NCBI RefSeq assembly: GCF_900142575.1
Contig: NZ_FRBI01000010.1
Span: 1-64,000 of the forward strand
Origin: Actinacidiphila paucisporea
Lineage (GTDB): Bacteria; Actinomycetota; Actinomycetes; Streptomycetales; Streptomycetaceae
Length of the DNA: 64,000 bases
Direction of reading: 5' to 3'
Each line of letters begins with the position of its first letter. Position 1 is the stretch's first letter. The notes under the pieces were generated by a model. The model searched no databases. It was given only the letters and a program-made list of their open reading frames with translations, and had not been told where the DNA came from. The position numbers and the translations under genes were made by a program. Of this stretch, positions 42,623 to 52,696 are shown in pieces.

Positions 42623-44491
42623 TCAGGCGACCGCACTCCGCTTGCCCGAGTCCTGCGACAAGGCGGCGGCACTGTCGGGCGCGTCGGCGTACCCCGTGCG
42701 GTGCCGGTGCGGGGGCCGGTCGGCGCGGCCGGGCAGGAAGCGCTGCACGGCGGCGGGCAGCGGCAGCGACAGGGTCACGAAGCCCTCCGCCTGCATGATC
42801 GCGAAGCCGATCCTGGGCAGGTCGCGGGAGTTGGGGAAGACCAGGAAGCGCGGCACCCAGTCGGGCTGGAATTTCGCGTTGAATTTGTACAGCGACTCGA
42901 TCTGGAACCAGCGGGACAGGAAGACCAGCAGGCCGCGCCATCCGCGCAGCACCGGTCCCGCGCCGATCCGCTCGCCGCGGGCCAGGGCGGAGCGGAACAT
43001 CGCGAAGTTCAGCGACACGCGGACCACGCCGAGCGCGGGCGCCTGCTGGAGGGCGGCGACGATCAGCAGCTCGTTGAGCCCGGGGTCGGCGCTGCGGTCG
43101 CGCCGCATCAGCTCCAGCGACATGCCGTCGGCGCCCCACGGCACGAAGTGCAGTACGGCCCGCAGGTCGCCCAGCTCCGGGTGCGGGGCGCCGGGCTCGC
43201 GGTCCTTGTGGGCGGTGACGACGACGCAGTCGCCGTCCAGGTCCTCGCCGAAGCGGCCGAGCGCCATCGAGAAGCCGCGCTCGGTGTCGGTGCCGCGCCA
43301 GGCGTCGGCGGCCAGCCGCACCTTCTGCTTCTCGCCCTCGGTCAGGTCCCGCACCCTGCGGACCCGGCACACATAGCCGGACCGTTCGATGCGCTTGACC
43401 ATCTGCCGCACATTGCGCATGGCGCGGCCTTCGAGGGTGAAGTCCGCGGCGTTGACGATGGCCTCGTCGCCCAGCTCCAGCGCGTCCAGGCCGGTCTCCC
43501 TGGTCCACACCTCGCCGCCGGTCTCGCTGCACCCGACGACCGCAGGCAGCCAGGCGTGGGCGCGGGCCAGCTCCATGAACCGCTCGATGGCACCGGGCCA
43601 CGCCTCGACGTCGCCGATCGGGTCGCCGCCGGCCAGCGCCACGCCGGAGACCACCCGGTAGCAGACCGCGGCCTTGCCGCTGGCGGAGAAGACCACGGAC
43701 TTGTCGCGGCGCAGCGCGAAGTGGCCGAGCGAGTCGCGGGCGCCGTGCCGGGCCAGCAGGGCGCGCAGCCGGTCCTCGTCGGCCTCGCTCAGCTCGGCGA
43801 CCGGGAGGGCGGGGCGCAGCGCGAGGTAGACGGTGGAGATGGCGATGAGCAGGCCGAGGCCGCCGAGCGAGTAGCCGACCACGTCGTTGACCCGGTCGCT
43901 GGTGTAGTTGACGGGCCCCTCGACGCCGAACAGGCCGAACAGCACGTGCTCGCAGCGGTCGAGGAAGCCCGGGTTGCCGCGCTCGGAGGAGGGGTGGGCG
44001 CTGGTGATGACCAGGCCGAGGGAGAAGGCGACGGCGCTCAGCGCGACGAAGTTCAGCAGCGCCGCCCAGCGGGTGCGCGGGTCGGACAGCGCCGTGAACT
44101 CCCGGCGGTGCACCAGCAGTACGGCCAGCAGCGCCAGTGACACGCCGACGCCGAAGAGGGAGTGCCGGTAGATCAGCTGGGTGGCGGCGCCGACCGGGAG
44201 CAGGGCCACGGTGGCCCACCAGGCCCGCTGCTTCCCCCTTTTGAGCGCGTGAGCCAGCATCAGCAGCAGGATGCCGGTGACCACGGAGGTCGCGGCGGCC
44301 AGCGAGCTGACGGTGCCGGGGAAGACCGCGGCCATGTGGTGCATCCGCCCGTTGCGGAAGGCGGGGAAGACCGCCGAGACCACGTCGAGCAGGCCGATCA
44401 CCGCCGCGGCGGTGCCGATGATCTTCGGCACGGCGGCGGACCGCACGGGCCAGCGGTTCCGGCGCGGGGCCGATTGCCGGTCAGCGGACAT
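42623..44491 (-). CDS. Phosphatidylglycerol lysyltransferase-domain (MprF-like, DUF2156) membrane protein
   Basis: A 622-residue protein with about six N-terminal membrane spans (residues 20-225) and a cytoplasmic half of about 370 residues with the DUF2156/MprF-type acyltransferase fold (KRIERSGYVCRVRRV and LHFVPWGADGMSLELMRRDR). In MprF, this fold moves an aminoacyl group from tRNA to phosphatidylglycerol, lowering surface charge and antibiotic sensitivity. The membrane part is shorter than the full flippase of MprF, so transferase-only function is likely. ATG 44491 is used. It is divergent from an extracellular-type esterase gene. Confidence 0.85.
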   Translation of the reverse strand: MSADRQSAPRRNRWPVRSAAVPKIIGTAAAVIGLLDVVSAVFPAFRNGRMHHMAAVFPGTVSSLAAATSVVTGILLLMLAHALKRGKQRAWWATVALLPVGAATQLIYRHSLFGVGVSLALLAVLLVHRREFTALSDPRTRWAALLNFVALSAVAFSLGLVITSAHPSSERGNPGFLDRCEHVLFGLFGVEGPVNYTSDRVNDVVGYSLGGLGLLIAISTVYLALRPALPVAELSEADEDRLRALLARHGARDSLGHFALRRDKSVVFSASGKAAVCYRVVSGVALAGGDPIGDVEAWPGAIERFMELARAHAWLPAVVGCSETGGEVWTRETGLDALELGDEAIVNAADFTLEGRAMRNVRQMVKRIERSGYVCRVRRVRDLTEGEKQKVRLAADAWRGTDTERGFSMALGRFGEDLDGDCVVVTAHKDREPGAPHPELGDLRAVLHFVPWGADGMSLELMRRDRSADPGLNELLIVAALQQAPALGVVRVSLNFAMFRSALARGERIGAGPVLRGWRGLLVFLSRWFQIESLYKFNAKFQPDWVPRFLVFPNSRDLPRIGFAIMQAEGFVTLSLPLPAAVQRFLPGRADRPPHRHRTGYADAPDSAAALSQDSGKRSAVA

Positions 44492-44704
44492 CGTCCACCA
44501 CCGACGGAACCCGGACCCGGCTATCGCCCTCTACCACCACAGACATTGGCCACCCAAACCACAGCATCACCGGAAATCACGGGATTGTCCCGCAATCTGC
44601 TCCAGTACGAAGAATTTTGCGCCCTCTAGGACGCGAACTCTGCCGTCCGGGTTCCTACCCGGACGGCGCAACTGGACGCCGACGCAGAAAGTACACCTGC
44701 CGAC

Positions 44705-45820
44705 ATGGGTCTTACGAGTAAGAAGGTGCTGTTCGCCGCCGCCCTGGTCGCGCTGGCGCTGTTCGCCGCCACCGTGTGGCTGTGGCCGCGACTGGCCCGG
44801 CGCGGTCCGCTGCCGGTACTGGGCCGGATCGGCGTCCTGCTCGCCACGCAGCTGGCGCTGATCGCGACGCTGGGCCTGGTGGCGAACTACTCCTTCGGCT
44901 TCTACGCCTCCTGGGCCGACCTCTTCGGCCGCGACACCACGCCCGGCGTCGTGGTGGACCACGCGGCGGGGGGCTCGCCGGCCGACTCGGCGCTGCGGGT
45001 GCTCAGCACCATCCACACCAACGTGCAGGGCGGCGCGGTGCCCCGGCTCGGCGGCCAGATCCAGAAGATCGCCGTCACCGGCGGCGTGTCGGGCATCACG
45101 ACGACGGCGTACGTCTACCTGCCGCCCGAATACTTCCGGGAGCCGCAGCGGCGTTTCCCCGCCGTCGTGGTGCTCACCGGCTACCCGGGCACCGCGGAGG
45201 CGCTGTACAAGAAGCTCAGATACCCGGCGATCGCCGCGGGCCAGGTGCGGCGGGGCACCGCCCAGCCGATGGTGCTGGTCATGATGCGGCCCACGGTGGC
45301 GCCGCCGCGCGACACCGAGTGCACGGACGTGCCGGGCGGGCCGCAGACCGAGACCTTCTTCGCCGCCGACCTGCGGAAGTCACTGGCGGCCCGCTACCGC
45401 CTCGGCGCGGGCCCGGCGAGCTGGGGCATCATCGGCGACTCCACGGGCGGCTACTGCGCCCTCAAGCTCGCCCTGCGCGACCCTGGCGCCTACAGCACGG
45501 CGGTGGGTCTGTCGGCGGACTACGGCGCCCCGAAGGACGCCACCACCGGGGACCTCTACGGCGGCAGCCCCGCCCGCCGCGCCTCCAACGACCTGATGTG
45601 GCGGCTCGGCCACCTCCCGCACCCGCCGGTGAGCCTGCTGGTCACCAGCAGCCGGCACGGCGAGCACAACTACCGGGCGACCGTGCGCTTCGTCACCCTG
45701 GGGGGCGGGCCGACCCGGATCTCGTCGATCATCCTGCCCAGCGGCGGCCACAACTTCACGACCTGGTCGCGGGAGATCCCGCCGGCCGTCGACTGGCTGA
45801 GCGCCCACCTGTCGCCCTGA
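44705..45820 (+). CDS. Membrane-anchored alpha/beta hydrolase (esterase D/antigen 85-like)
   Basis: A 371-residue hydrolase with two N-terminal hydrophobic segments (near residues 9-23 and 38-60), then an esterase domain. The nucleophile is in IIGDSTGGYCALKLAL near 235, and the histidine is in LPSGGHNFTTW near 345. It fits the esterase D/antigen 85 superfamily. The catalytic domain is probably outside the membrane. It is divergent from the MprF-like gene, suggesting a shared role in cell-surface lipid or wall modification. No ribosome binding site is evident before ATG 44705. Confidence 0.8.
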   Translation: MGLTSKKVLFAAALVALALFAATVWLWPRLARRGPLPVLGRIGVLLATQLALIATLGLVANYSFGFYASWADLFGRDTTPGVVVDHAAGGSPADSALRVLSTIHTNVQGGAVPRLGGQIQKIAVTGGVSGITTTAYVYLPPEYFREPQRRFPAVVVLTGYPGTAEALYKKLRYPAIAAGQVRRGTAQPMVLVMMRPTVAPPRDTECTDVPGGPQTETFFAADLRKSLAARYRLGAGPASWGIIGDSTGGYCALKLALRDPGAYSTAVGLSADYGAPKDATTGDLYGGSPARRASNDLMWRLGHLPHPPVSLLVTSSRHGEHNYRATVRFVTLGGGPTRISSIILPSGGHNFTTWSREIPPAVDWLSAHLSP

Positions 45821-45833
45821 ACAGGCGCGGCGC

Positions 45834-46439
45834 TCAGCGCCCGATGATCAGGCTCATCGCCTCGGAGCGGGTGGCCGGGTCGCGCAGCTGCCCGCGAACC
45901 GCCGAGGTGATCGTCTTGGCGCCGGGCTTGCGGACGCCTCGCATCGTCATGCACATGTGCTCGCACTCCACGACCACGATCACCCCGCGCGGCTCCAGTA
46001 TCCGCATCAGGGAATCGGCGATCTGGGTGGTGAGACGTTCCTGCACCTGCGGGCGGCGGGCGTAGACGTCGACCAGCCGGGCCAGCTTCGACAGGCCGGT
46101 GATCTTGCCGCTCAGCGAGGGGATGTAGCCGACGTGGGCGACCCCGACGAAGGGCACCAGGTGGTGCTCGCACGAGGACATCACCTCGATGTCCTTGACC
46201 AGTACCATCTCGTCGTGCCCGATGTCGAAGGTGGTGGTCAGCACGTCCTCCGGCTCCTGCCACAGGCCGGAGAAGATCTCCCGGTAGGCGCGCGCCACCC
46301 GGTTCGGGGTCTCCCGCAGACCCTCGCGGTCGGGGTCCTCACCGACGGCGAGCAGCAGTTCGCGTACCGCGGCGGCGGCGCGCTTCTCGTCGAACTCGGA
46401 GATCCGGCCCTCGCCGTCGAGTGTCACGGGGTCGGTCAT
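45834..46439 (-). CDS. folE: GTP cyclohydrolase I
   Basis: A 201-residue FolE that opens GTP to dihydroneopterin triphosphate, the first folate step. Motifs are [20 protein letters not shown] near residue 38, the zinc-binding [20 protein letters not shown] near 88 and [17 protein letters not shown] near 150. ATG 46439 (MTDPVTLDG). It is separated from ftsH by a terminator hairpin and so has its own promoter or readthrough. The other fol genes lie 3 kb downstream on the same strand. Confidence 0.96.
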   Translation of the reverse strand: MTDPVTLDGEGRISEFDEKRAAAAVRELLLAVGEDPDREGLRETPNRVARAYREIFSGLWQEPEDVLTTTFDIGHDEMVLVKDIEVMSSCEHHLVPFVGVAHVGYIPSLSGKITGLSKLARLVDVYARRPQVQERLTTQIADSLMRILEPRGVIVVVECEHMCMTMRGVRKPGAKTITSAVRGQLRDPATRSEAMSLIIGR

Positions 46440-46490
46440 GGTGCCTCGTTCCTGCTGCTGGTACGGACGGCCCGGGTGCCGCGAGAACAA

Positions 46491-46531
46491 AAGGCCGCGG
46501 CCCCAGGGTAAAACCCCGGGGCCGCGGCCTT
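46491..46531. terminator. Hairpin between ftsH and folE
   Basis: A perfect 14-bp stem (AAGGCCGCGGCCCC at 46491-46504 with its complement at 46518-46531) around a 13-base loop. It lies 32 bases beyond the ftsH stop and 50 bases before the folE start, so it terminates ftsH transcription. Confidence 0.85.
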
Positions 46532-46562
46532 CATTCCGGGAGGTTCCCGGACCTGCGGCTTC

Positions 46563-48611
46563 TCAGCTGTCGGACCTGTCGTCCTCGGGGAGGTCGACCG
46601 GCTCCACCGGCGGCTTGGTCGTCGAGATGGCCGCCGGGCCGTTGCCGTTGGACTGCTGGCCGTTGGCCAGCGCCAGCTCCTTCGGCGAGAGCACCGGGGG
46701 CCGGGTCGACGGCGTGCGCCGGGCCGAGCCGGTCCAGGCGGGACGCGGCGGACGCTTCACGATCGGCGCGAAGATCTCGGCGATCTCCTGCTTGTTCAGC
46801 GTCTCCCGCTCCAGCAGCGCCAGCACGAGGTTGTCCAGGACGTCGCGGTTCTCGACCAGGATCTCCCAGGCCTCGTTGTGCGCCGTCTCGATCAGCTTCT
46901 TGACCTCCTCGTCCACCAGCCCGGCGACCTCTTCCGAGTAGTCGCGCTGGTGACCCATCTCACGGCCGAGGAAGGGCTCGGAGTCGCTGGAACCGAACTT
47001 GATCGCGCCCAGCCGCTCGGTCATGCCGTACTGCGTGACCATCGCGCGGGCCGTGGTGGTGGCCTTCTCGATGTCGTTGGACGCGCCGGTGGTCGGGTCG
47101 TGGAAGACCAGTTCCTCCGCCGCCCGGCCGCCCATCATGTAGGCGAGCTGGTCCAGCATCTCGTTGCGCGTGGTCGAGTACTTGTCCTCGTCGGGCAGCA
47201 CCATCGTGTAGCCCAGGGCACGGCCGCGGGACAGGATCGTCACCTTGTGCACCGGGTCGGAGTTCGGCGAGGCCGCCGCGACCAGGGCGTGTCCGCCCTC
47301 GTGGTACGCGGTGATCTTCTTCTCCTTGTCCGACATGATGCGGGTGCGCTTCTGCGGACCGGCCACGACGCGGTCGATGGCCTCGTCCAGCGTGCCGTTG
47401 TCGATCAGCTTCTTGTCGCCGCGGGCGGTGAGCAGCGCCGCTTCGTTCAGCACGTTGCTCAGGTCCGCACCGGTGAAGCCGGGGGTGCGGCGGGCGACGG
47501 CCATCAGGTCGACGTCCGGCGCGATCGGCTTGCCCTTCTGGTGCACCGTGAGGATCTCCAGGCGGCCCTGCAGGTCCGGCGGGTCGACCGCGATCTGCCG
47601 GTCGAAACGGCCCGGGCGCAGCAGCGCCGGGTCGAGGATGTCGGGCCGGTTGGTGGCGGCGATGAGGATCACGCCGCCCTTCACGTCGAAGCCGTCCATC
47701 TCGACCAGCAGCTGGTTGAGCGTCTGCTCCCGCTCGTCGTGCCCGCCGCCGAGGCCCGCGCCGCGGTGCCGGCCGACGGCGTCGATCTCGTCGACGAAGA
47801 CGATCGCCGGCGCGTTGGCCTTGGCCTGCTCGAACAGGTCGCGGACCCGGCTGGCGCCGACACCGACGAACATCTCGACGAAGTCGGAACCGGAGATCGA
47901 GTAGAACGGCACGCCCGCCTCGCCGGCGACGGCCCGCGCGAGCAGGGTCTTGCCGGTACCAGGGCGGCCGTACAGCAGCACGCCCTTGGGGATCTTGGCG
48001 CCGACGGCCTGGAACTTGGCGGGCTCCTGCAGGAACTCCTTGATCTCCTGGAGCTCCTCCACCGCCTCGTCACAACCGGCGACGTCGGAGAACGTCGTCT
48101 TGGGGGTGTCCTTGGTGATCAGCTTGGCCTTGGACTTCCCGAACTGCATGACGCGCGAACCGCCGCCCTGCATCTGGTTCATCAGGAAGAGGAAGACCAC
48201 CACGATGAGGACGAAGGGCAGCAGCGACAGCAGGATGCCGAGGAAGGCGTTCTGCTTGGACTGCGAGACGGTGTACTTGTCGGGGAGCTGGACTCCCTTG
48301 ACCTGGCCGTCCACGATCCGCTGCAGGTCAGCGGCGATCGCGGCACCCTGGTCGCCGATGTAGCTGGCCCTGACCTTGGAGCTGCCTTCGATCTTCACGC
48401 CGTTTTTGAGCTGCACCTTGATGGAGTTGTCGTCCCCGGTGGTCAGCTCGGCTGATTTGGCCTGGTTGGTGTCGATCGCGTGCAGTACCGCGCCGGTGTC
48501 CACCGTCTTGTAGCCGCCGCCGGACCCGACCACCTGCATCAGCACGACCACGGCGAGGACAACCAGCACGATCCACATCACTGGCCCACGGAAATAGCGC
48601 TTCACGTCCAT
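46563..48611 (-). CDS. ftsH: ATP-dependent zinc metalloprotease FtsH
   Basis: A 682-residue membrane protease of AAA+ and M41 type. Two membrane spans (near residues 12-30 and 107-128) flank an extracellular domain. The Walker A motif reads GRPGTGKT near 200, where the usual form is GPPGTGKT. Walker B is FVDEIDAVG near 253, and the zinc site HEGGH lies near 415. The C-terminus is disordered. The start is ATG 48611 ([11 protein letters not shown]), as in Streptomyces homologs; the frame-extending GTG at 48647 is disfavoured. A hairpin lies between ribosome binding site and start (see findings). Confidence 0.96.
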   Translation of the reverse strand: MDVKRYFRGPVMWIVLVVLAVVVLMQVVGSGGGYKTVDTGAVLHAIDTNQAKSAELTTGDDNSIKVQLKNGVKIEGSSKVRASYIGDQGAAIAADLQRIVDGQVKGVQLPDKYTVSQSKQNAFLGILLSLLPFVLIVVVFLFLMNQMQGGGSRVMQFGKSKAKLITKDTPKTTFSDVAGCDEAVEELQEIKEFLQEPAKFQAVGAKIPKGVLLYGRPGTGKTLLARAVAGEAGVPFYSISGSDFVEMFVGVGASRVRDLFEQAKANAPAIVFVDEIDAVGRHRGAGLGGGHDEREQTLNQLLVEMDGFDVKGGVILIAATNRPDILDPALLRPGRFDRQIAVDPPDLQGRLEILTVHQKGKPIAPDVDLMAVARRTPGFTGADLSNVLNEAALLTARGDKKLIDNGTLDEAIDRVVAGPQKRTRIMSDKEKKITAYHEGGHALVAAASPNSDPVHKVTILSRGRALGYTMVLPDEDKYSTTRNEMLDQLAYMMGGRAAEELVFHDPTTGASNDIEKATTTARAMVTQYGMTERLGAIKFGSSDSEPFLGREMGHQRDYSEEVAGLVDEEVKKLIETAHNEAWEILVENRDVLDNLVLALLERETLNKQEIAEIFAPIVKRPPRPAWTGSARRTPSTRPPVLSPKELALANGQQSNGNGPAAISTTKPPVEPVDLPEDDRSDS

Positions 48612-48617
48612 CCATGC

Positions 48618-48633
48618 GGGGCGAAACCGCCCC
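48618..48633 (-). promoter_or_regulatory. Hairpin between ribosome binding site and start of ftsH
   Basis: On the minus strand GGGGCG (48633-48628), GTTT loop (48627-48624) and CGCCCC (48623-48618) form a perfect six-bp stem. AGGAGGG lies just upstream at 48642-48636 and the ATG is at 48611. Unfolded, the spacing is 24 bases, too long. Folded, it is about eight, the optimum. This suggests a stem-bridged initiation site that could sense temperature or a trans factor. Confidence 0.6.
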
Positions 48634-48876
48634 GTCCCTCCTGCCACAGTGAGGCACCGCCGCCTGTCGGCACGTGTGCATCCGGTGTTGTAATGACCCG
48701 ACCTTCGGACGGTACCCCAGCATTGTCACCCGAGGGCGCCGCCGACTGTTAACCAACCCGCTTTCCCCTGCTCCAACGCCGGGAAAGCGCCATCGGTTCC
48801 CCAGGCCACCCGGGCGGCGGCCGTGCCGCCTCCCGACCGCCTCCCGACGGCCTGTCAGCGGCCTGTGGGCCCTCTG

Positions 48877-49431
48877 TCAGCCGCCGTAGACGTGCGGGGC
48901 GAGCGTGCCGACGAAGGGCAGATTCCGGTACTTCTCGGCATAGTCCAGGCCGTAGCCGACGACGAATTCGTTGGGAATGTCGAAGCCGGTGTACTTCACG
49001 TCGATCTCCACCTTGGCCGCCTCGGGCTTGCGCAGCAGCGTGCAGACCTCCAGGGAGGCGGGGCCGCGCGAGCCCAGGTTGCTGATCAGCCAGGACAGCG
49101 TCAGACCCGAGTCGATGATGTCCTCGACGACCAGGACGTCCCGGCCGGCGATGTCGGTGTCCAGGTCCTTGAGGATGCGCACCACCCCGGAGGACTTGGT
49201 GCCCGCCCCGTAGGAGGACACCGCCATCCAGTCCATGGTGACCTCGCTCGACAGGGCGCGGGCCAGGTCCGCCATGACCATGACGGCGCCCTTGAGCACC
49301 CCCACGATCAGCAGGTCCTTGCCCGCGTAGTCCCGGTCGATCTCCGCGGCCAGCTCCACCAGCTTGGCGTCGATCTCTGCCTTGGAGATGAGCACTTTCT
49401 CCAGGTCGGTGCCCATGTCGATCTCGTTCAC
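48877..49431 (-). CDS. hpt: Hypoxanthine phosphoribosyltransferase
   Basis: A 184-residue purine-salvage enzyme. The PRPP-binding motif VLVVEDIIDSGLTLSWL is near residue 102, LIVGVLKGAVMVMADLAR near 44, and GYGLDYAEKYRNLPFVG near 160. GTG 49431 (VNEIDMG) is used; an in-frame ATG at 49416 is possible. It lies between tilS and ftsH on the same strand, the conserved actinobacterial order. Confidence 0.95.
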   Translation of the reverse strand: MNEIDMGTDLEKVLISKAEIDAKLVELAAEIDRDYAGKDLLIVGVLKGAVMVMADLARALSSEVTMDWMAVSSYGAGTKSSGVVRILKDLDTDIAGRDVLVVEDIIDSGLTLSWLISNLGSRGPASLEVCTLLRKPEAAKVEIDVKYTGFDIPNEFVVGYGLDYAEKYRNLPFVGTLAPHVYGG

Positions 49432-49474
49432 TGCCTGGTACGTCCCTCAGCTGCTCGGGTCCACGTCGGCGCGT

Positions 49475-50470
49475 CTACGACGGCGAGAAGACCAGTCTGC
49501 CATTGGCCCGCAGCACGGCGACGCCGCCCGGCAGGTTGAGCGCCTTCTGCCCGTGCCAGCCGGTGACCAGGCGGTCCACCTCCTCAATGTGCCGGGCGAA
49601 CAGGAAGCCCGGCGGCGAGCCCGCGGCGATGGCCGTTCTGCGCAGCACCCGGCGGCGCACCGCGGCGGGCAGCGTGGCCAGCCGGCGTACGTCCAGGCTG
49701 CCGTCGTCGCCCGCCGCGTCGGCCTGGGCGTCGGCCGCCCACTGGTCGAGCGCGTCGGCGTCGTCCCTGGACAGCTGGGCGGTACGGGCCAGCGCCTCGA
49801 CGACGCCCTTGCCGAGGGACTTCTCCAGGACCGGCAGCGCCTCGTGCCTGACCCGGGAGCGGGTGTAGGCGGGGTCGTGGTTGTGCGGGTCATCCCACAC
49901 GGTGATGCCCTGGGCCAGGCAGCCCTGCCGCACGGTGTCGCGGTCCAGCAGCAGGAAGGGCCGCCGGTAGCGGCCGCCCGCCCCGGAGACCGCGGCCATG
50001 CCGGACAGCGACCGGATACCGGAGCCGCGGGCGAGCCCGAGCAGCACCGTTTCTGCCTGGTCATCGCGGGTGTGGCCGAGCAGCACGGCAGCCGCGCCGA
50101 GCCGGTCGGCAGCGGCGTCGAGCGCCGCGTAGCGGGCGTCGCGGGCCGCGGCCTCGGGTCCGCCCTGGCGGCCGACGGTCACGCCGACCGCGTCCACCGG
50201 GTCCAGACCCAGGGCTCGCAGCCGGCCGGCCACTTCCTGCGCGCGCAGGGCGGAGCCGTCCTGCAGGCCGTGGTCGACGGTGACCGCGCCGGACCGCACG
50301 CCCAGCCGCGGCCCTTCGAAGGCGAGGGCGGCGGCCAGCGCCATGGAGTCGGCCCCGCCGCTGCACGCGGCGAGCACCACGGGGTGCGGGTCGGCGGACG
50401 AGCTGAGGACGTCGTGCAGGACGCGGCGGACCGCCAGGCGTATCGCCGCGACCGTGGGGTGGGGTCCCAT
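49475..50470 (-). CDS. tilS: tRNA(Ile)-lysidine synthetase
   Basis: A 331-residue enzyme that converts C34 of the AUA-reading tRNA to lysidine. The N-type ATP pyrophosphatase loop is [15 protein letters not shown] near residue 38, with [19 protein letters not shown] near 130 and the TilS-specific [13 protein letters not shown] and [20 protein letters not shown] near 190-215. ATG 50470 follows AGGAGGG. The hpt gene follows 43 bases after its stop. Confidence 0.93.
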   Translation of the reverse strand: MGPHPTVAAIRLAVRRVLHDVLSSSADPHPVVLAACSGGADSMALAAALAFEGPRLGVRSGAVTVDHGLQDGSALRAQEVAGRLRALGLDPVDAVGVTVGRQGGPEAAARDARYAALDAAADRLGAAAVLLGHTRDDQAETVLLGLARGSGIRSLSGMAAVSGAGGRYRRPFLLLDRDTVRQGCLAQGITVWDDPHNHDPAYTRSRVRHEALPVLEKSLGKGVVEALARTAQLSRDDADALDQWAADAQADAAGDDGSLDVRRLATLPAAVRRRVLRRTAIAAGSPPGFLFARHIEEVDRLVTGWHGQKALNLPGGVAVLRANGRLVFSPS

Positions 50471-50854
50471 GTCCGGTTCCCTCCTGAGGAGGCTGTGAGG
50501 GCTGCGAAGAGCAGGATCGACGAGAGGAGATGACGCAGGGTATCCAGATGGTGACAGAACTCTGGGCATTACCCGAGCATCGCACGCCCTACCCTGCGTC
50601 TACGGTCCCTCGGACGGGTGAACCGGGGGGCGCCAAGGGGGTCAGCGCGCGCTCCTCACCCCTCCGGCTCCCTCCTCACGCCGCACCCCCCATCGCTCCG
50701 GCTTCCTCCTCACGCCCTCCGCGGACGGCCTCGTCCCTCGGCCGCCCACTGCGGGCGCTCGCTCGTCACCCCGCACCCCCATCGCTCCGGCTTCCTCCTC
50801 ACGCCCTCCGCGGACGGCCTCGTCCCTCGGCCGCCCACTGCGGGCGCTCGCTCG
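50471..50854. repeat. 384-base gap with an 89-base-period tandem duplication
   Basis: No gene is visible between the tilS start and the metalloprotease stop. A 77-base unit beginning CATCGCTCCGGCTTCCTCCT occurs at 50691-50767 and again at 50780-50856, so the period is 89. The second copy runs into the stop codon of the metalloprotease gene (50855-50857). A shorter imperfect piece of the unit lies at 50662-50690. The copies appear identical, so the duplication is recent. The tilS promoter presumably lies between 50471 and 50640. Confidence 0.85.
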
Positions 50855-52033
50855 TCAGCCGTCGGTGCGACCGTGCACGCGGGCCACCCACTCCGCCGGT
50901 TTGCCGATCTCCGCCTTGGTCGGCAGCGTGTTCGGCGACGTCCATACCTTGTTGAAGCCGTCCATGCCGACCTCGCCGACCACGGCCCGGACGAACCGCT
51001 CGCCGTCGCGGTACTGCCGCAGCTTCGCGTCCAGGCCCAGCATCCGGCGCAGCGCCTGGTCCAGCCGCCCGGCACCGCTGGCGCGGCGGCGGCTGAACTT
51101 CTCCCGGATCTCCGCGACGCTCGGCACCACCTGGGGCCCCACACCGTCCATCACGTAGTCGGCGTGGCCTTCGAGCAGCGACATCACACCGGTCAGCCGG
51201 GCCAGGATCTCCCGCTGGGCGGGCGTCTGGACCAGGTCGACCAGGCTGCGCCCGTCGTCGTCCGGCGTGTCGGCGGCCGCCTCGGCCCCCTCCGCCGCGT
51301 CCTTGCTCCCGCTGAAGGACTGCACGGCCTGCCTGACCCGTTCGATGACCGTGGAGGCGTCCAGGTCGGTCTCGCCGAGGAACGACTGGATCTCGCCCTC
51401 GATGTGGTCGCGCAGCCACGGCACCGCGGAGAACTGCGTGCGGTGCGTCTCCTCGTGCAGGCACACCCACAGCCGGAAGTCGTGCGGGTCCACGTCCAGC
51501 TCCCGCTCGACCTGCACGATGTTGGGCGCCACCAGCAGCAGCCGGCCCGCCCGCGACTCGCCGGGCCCCGGCTTGACCGGCCCCGCCGGCATGTCGCGGC
51601 TGGGCGGCGCGAAGGTCTCGTACTGCCCGAGCACCCGGGAGGACAGGAAGCTCAGCAGCATCCCGACCTCCACGCCGGTGACCTTCCCGCCGACCGTGCC
51701 GAGCATCACCCCGCCCGGGCCGCCGGGCCTGCGCGCCGCCATCTTGACCAGCAGCGGCTTGAGGACCTCGCGGAAGCCCGCCACGTTCGCCTTGACCCAG
51801 CCCGCCCGGTCCACGATCAGCACGGGTGTGCCCTGCGGGGTCGCGTCCCCGTCCGCGAACATCCGGGTGAAGGCCCGCACGTGCGCCTCCGAGTCCAGCG
51901 CGTGCCCGCGCAGCTCGGCCACGATCGCCCGCGCCTCGTCCCGGCTCACCTCAGGCCCCGGCCGCGTCAGCCTCTGGGCTGTCGCCACGGCGAGGTTCCA
52001 GTCGACCATCTCGCTTCCACCGATGCTCGTCAT
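50855..52033 (-). CDS. Zinc-dependent metalloprotease (DUF2342 family)
   Basis: A 392-residue member of the actinobacterial DUF2342 zincin-like family. The metal-binding HEETH motif sits in LWVCLHEETHRTQF near residue 163, and LEGHADYVMDGVG near 275 supplies the further conserved HxD-type segment. The substrate is unknown. It is conserved upstream of tilS in Streptomyces. ATG 52033 (MTSIGGSE) and ATG 52009 (MVDWNLAV) are both possible starts. The final codons and stop are part of the tandem duplication. Confidence 0.85.
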   Translation of the reverse strand: MTSIGGSEMVDWNLAVATAQRLTRPGPEVSRDEARAIVAELRGHALDSEAHVRAFTRMFADGDATPQGTPVLIVDRAGWVKANVAGFREVLKPLLVKMAARRPGGPGGVMLGTVGGKVTGVEVGMLLSFLSSRVLGQYETFAPPSRDMPAGPVKPGPGESRAGRLLLVAPNIVQVERELDVDPHDFRLWVCLHEETHRTQFSAVPWLRDHIEGEIQSFLGETDLDASTVIERVRQAVQSFSGSKDAAEGAEAAADTPDDDGRSLVDLVQTPAQREILARLTGVMSLLEGHADYVMDGVGPQVVPSVAEIREKFSRRRASGAGRLDQALRRMLGLDAKLRQYRDGERFVRAVVGEVGMDGFNKVWTSPNTLPTKAEIGKPAEWVARVHGRTDG

Positions 52034-52088
52034 GCCTTCACGGTACGTTGCCGGTCCGCGCTTTGGGGCAAGCCGCGGGAGGCGAAAA

Positions 52089-52118
52089 GGCGGGCCGGGG
52101 AACATTCCCCGACCCGCC
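52089..52118. terminator. Hairpin terminator after ppa
   Basis: GGCGGGCCGGGGAA (52089-52102) pairs with TTCCCCGACCCGCC (52105-52118), with one mismatch and a tiny central loop. It lies about 40 bases after the ppa stop on the minus strand and before the metalloprotease gene. Confidence 0.7.
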
Positions 52119-52159
52119 CCTCGGCGGTACGTGACGCTGTGCGCGGTGCGCTCAGCCGG

Positions 52160-52654
52160 TCAGTGGCCCGGTCCGTGCTCCTTGAGCCGGCGGAAGGACT
52201 CCTCGATCTCGGCCTCGGCCTCGGCGCGGCCGACCCAGTCGGCGCCCTCGACGGACTTGCCGGGCTCCAGGTCCTTGTAGACCTCGAAGAAGTGCTGGAT
52301 CTCCAGCCGGTCGAACTCGCTGACGTGGTGGATGTCCCGCAGGTGCTCCACCCGCGGGTCCGACGCGGGCACGCACAGCACCTTGTCGTCGCCGCCGGCC
52401 TCGTCGGTCATGCGGAACATGCCGATGGCGCGGCAGGTGATCAGGCAGCCGGGGAAGGTCGGCTCGTCCAGGATGACCAGCGCGTCCAGCGGGTCGCCGT
52501 CCTGGCCGAGGCTGTTCTCGATGAAGCCGTAGTCGGCGGGATAGCTGGTCGAGGTGAAGAGCCGGCGGTCCAGGCGGATACGACCGGTCTCGTGGTCCAC
52601 CTCGTACTTGTTCCGCGAACCCTTCGGGATCTCGATCGTGACGTCGAACTCCAA
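52160..52654 (-). CDS. ppa: Inorganic pyrophosphatase (family I)
   Basis: A 164-residue soluble pyrophosphatase that drives biosynthesis by hydrolysing PPi. Motifs are [20 protein letters not shown] near residue 8, [20 protein letters not shown] near 38 with the metal-binding aspartates, and [17 protein letters not shown] near 95. The length matches the family. It is divergent from dacB. Confidence 0.96.
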   Translation of the reverse strand: MEFDVTIEIPKGSRNKYEVDHETGRIRLDRRLFTSTSYPADYGFIENSLGQDGDPLDALVILDEPTFPGCLITCRAIGMFRMTDEAGGDDKVLCVPASDPRVEHLRDIHHVSEFDRLEIQHFFEVYKDLEPGKSVEGADWVGRAEAEAEIEESFRRLKEHGPGH

Positions 52655-52696
52655 GGCCCTACTCCTCCATGATCAGCGCATACTGCGGGTGATTAA

